A program made the translations under genes and the position numbers. The notes beneath the pieces are model-generated. The model was not told where the DNA came from and ran no database searches. It saw only the letters and a list, made by a program, of their open reading frames with translations. A stretch of 64,000 nt of DNA from Aeoliella straminimaris (GTDB lineage: Bacteria > Planctomycetota > Planctomycetia > Pirellulales > Lacipirellulaceae), in contig NZ_JAMXLR010000090.1 in assembly GCF_024054565.1 (NCBI RefSeq), positions 1 through 64,000 of the forward strand. The letters run 5' to 3'. How positions within the stretch are numbered: position 1 is the first letter of the stretch; each line of letters opens with the position of its first letter. Positions 63,101-64,000 of the stretch are shown here, piece after piece.

Positions 63101-64000
63101 GCTGAAAGATGGCTTGGCCAAGGCCAAACCTTTGATCAACGACGTGCTGCGGCAGCAAGCGGAAGATCCCGATTCGGTAAGCGACAGCATCGCCGCCTGG
63201 GCTCGACGAACAGCCGCCAAGATCCTGGCCTCCAGCGGCGACTACGAGAGCCTGCAACAGGCCGAGAAGCTGTTGGCCTCCAACGCCGTGAACAACACCC
63301 TGGCGGTGGAAGACAAGCTGCTGATGGCCACCTTCCTGGCGCAGCGGCACGAACCCGTGTCGCGGAACAAAGCCATCAAATTGCTGGAAGAGGTTCAAGC
63401 ACAACAACGCCTGAATCCTGCGTTCGACCTGACACTGGCCCAGCTCTATTTCAAGACGGACAATTGGGCCAAGTGCAATAGTCACATGCAGACCATTCTC
63501 ACTCGGTACCCCGATTCGTTCCAGGTTCGTCGGGCTTACATCCAGATGCTGCTGCTCCGCGGCGGACGTAGCGATCTGAAGATCGCCGAGAGCCAGTTGG
63601 ACCAATTGCAGCGAATTGCCCCCACGTCGCCAGCAACGTACGAATTGCAGGCGCTGGTGTACACCGAGACGGGCGATACCAACAAAGCCAAGCAAGCACT
63701 TCGCAAGATGTTGCCGGAGGACTTGAACAAGCTCGACAGCCAGGGCTACATGAGCGTGGCCCGGGTGGCGTCGTTGCTGACCAATTTGGGAGACACGGAG
63801 AACGCCGAGAAGCTACTGAAATTGGTGGTCGAACGACCCGATGCCAGCTTGGCCAATCAGCTGCAATTCACGCAATTCATCGGCGTGCACCGCGATGTCG
63901 ACACCGCTTTTGACATGCTCGACAAGGCGGCCAACGACTCCAACTTGATTCCCGTGGCGGAAGTGGGGATGAACATCGTTCGCGCGAAGCGAAGCGAGAT
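60105..64000 (+). CDS. Membrane-anchored TPR-repeat protein, partial (at least 1298 aa, no stop in window)
   Basis: Starts MQRYRVNYGLLIGLLVGGVV; an N-terminal membrane helix at residues 8-28 is followed by a long region of tetratricopeptide repeats (for example QAEAEGDYLGAANELQKYLG, LDRRDDAIEVEKRLVDTNPE, QEDYETARQYLEQGLAEG, QKKYAEARKLLLEAYNMA, VGKREEAEEAWNQVAQINP, and later ETGDTNKAKQALRKML). Over 1298 residues are present and the gene continues beyond 64000. GAGGAA precedes the ATG. The topology implies a large periplasmic TPR arm with a single anchor, as in envelope scaffold or secretion-associated TPR proteins; the function is unknown. It could be part of an operon continuing past the window. 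Confidence 0.9.
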   Translation, partial: MQRYRVNYGLLIGLLVGGVVAAVSVYGIWRWQMVSNAKSMLERSQQAEAEGDYLGAANELQKYLGFRPNDDETRIRQAMLWVKVAEQAMKDGEWRDFHQVRGLISNALFKYPGETQLREAYVDLLASDRRLEAGFASEQLQNVRVLLKQRPGDVELLLRKARCHNYLKEPTQAVEVLQELVGYDTETDEFVDDKALAPNNVDAYSMLSRLLLQLDRRDDAIEVEKRLVDTNPESAEAHLERGIFFTIIDQGEGSRLDYGDEADDELKKAYELDPKDTNVLRALADRALRQEDYETARQYLEQGLAEGTDNMLFYRALAGLERAQGDNPAALEQIERGLEKVGENQRPFLLVDKIDLLIDERNIAGAEDIIEEFEKEVPITYPPVEFQKARIMAVREQWLETSRALEDIRPQVIDNPRLRIQLDYLLGMAYYKCGFNEKAMEIFEQLVRENPSNAQAKGMLVELADRMGRDAPTIGGETIGKVSFNDRLKEELGKPEDQQDWEAFDNFLVNWAEENNKDEVQTKLLKIQTLVGQKKYAEARKLLLEAYNMAKDNLNVQRAVVRLVAVDPERGPENAVKLLDRTVEKFGDNWQLRLDRADLIIAQNDEDMAEQLLALTEGIDDWDRSHQVELWKGVASRLARVGKREEAEEAWNQVAQINPDDLPTLMQVFDLALARSDDEAMREAQKKVLDLVGSKKDANWAFTEAARKFVQYRNNPENEKLREEILKLVNTALAERPDWSQPYILRASLAVSERDYLEALRDYKEGFSRGRGNAFALGQYVRLLAAQGSFKEAADQLEGVQENIKVVLLGELYPEILFQVGQYSDAADAAKRLGNAGESNAKIQLWYGQFMQRLAGNQNVSKDIREDCLTEAGDALAKAVELGGESPAAWLPYVHYLLVTSAHSAAQAKELEDSGGSQAEIDKFKEEAVAKRREAESALRDAQLALEEDQQQLLLANCYREMGRWFDAESIYLLAHEQNPEAENVNKQLVDFYLSSQYPLKDGLAKAKPLINDVLRQQAEDPDSVSDSIAAWARRTAAKILASSGDYESLQQAEKLLASNAVNNTLAVEDKLLMATFLAQRHEPVSRNKAIKLLEEVQAQQRLNPAFDLTLAQLYFKTDNWAKCNSHMQTILTRYPDSFQVRRAYIQMLLLRGGRSDLKIAESQLDQLQRIAPTSPATYELQALVYTETGDTNKAKQALRKMLPEDLNKLDSQGYMSVARVASLLTNLGDTENAEKLLKLVVERPDASLANQLQFTQFIGVHRDVDTAFDMLDKAANDSNLIPVAEVGMNIVRAKRSE

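Overview
The window is high-GC DNA from a planctomycete, most likely of the Pirellulales group. Signs of this are the tandem DUF1559-type (H-X9-DG) proteins, a small basic protein of the Planctomycetes/Verrucomicrobia/Chlamydiae type, very large secreted beta-rich proteins of unknown function, a CotH/lamin-tail protein with the N-terminal motif FEKLESRVVLSS and a dockerin-like repeat, a TIGR03790-type protein, a PelA-type pectate lyase and weak or absent Shine-Dalgarno sites at many genes. No rRNA, tRNA, CRISPR array, transposase, integrase or phage gene was seen. The organism assignment is inference from family content.

Layout. 1-6.6 kb: a conserved hypothetical, thiol peroxidase (tpx) with a di-heme cytochrome c peroxidase-like gene, FxsA, a membrane PIN-TRAM protein, a CBM9-like protein and alanine dehydrogenase. 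6.6-11 kb: an intergenic cluster of a TGGGCCCAAAAC-type repeat, then four tandem paralogs of a DUF1559-like family (one internally deleted) separated by hairpin repeats that supply the stop codons of the three full-length genes. 11-12.3 kb: a ParE-like toxin broken by an in-frame TGA, its intact antitoxin, and a Gly/Tyr-rich secreted protein. 12.4-25.4 kb: pectate lyase, type I glutamine synthetase, an ankyrin protein, a PQQ-type beta-propeller with NPFGG tail repeats, a 1333-residue unknown with acidic tracts, a membrane protein and a small conserved protein. 25.9-38.4 kb: ADP-glucose pyrophosphorylase, then an overlapping pair of giant secreted/membrane proteins (2172 and 1206 aa) and an inositol-monophosphatase-family enzyme. 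38.4-45 kb: a gene-free stretch ending in a rho-independent terminator (candidate ncRNA), two unknown proteins, a GH32 fructan hydrolase, an S41 protease and a second TGGGCCCAAAAC repeat cluster. 45-57.7 kb: CotH-type protein, a VTT/DedA membrane protein, a secreted unknown, the small basic protein, a Ser/Thr kinase and a three-gene ABC export module. 57.9-64 kb: a TIGR03790-type secreted protein and a membrane-anchored TPR protein that runs off the window.

Functionally this is a chromosomal backbone region mixing nitrogen metabolism (glnA, ald), glycogen synthesis (glgC), peroxide defence (tpx, di-heme peroxidase), polysaccharide breakdown (pectate lyase, GH32), envelope export, and a large share of surface proteins of unknown role. 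The most unusual content is the giant-protein pair, the gene-plus-hairpin tandem array, the two distant clusters of the same short repeat, and the nonsense-mutated toxin.
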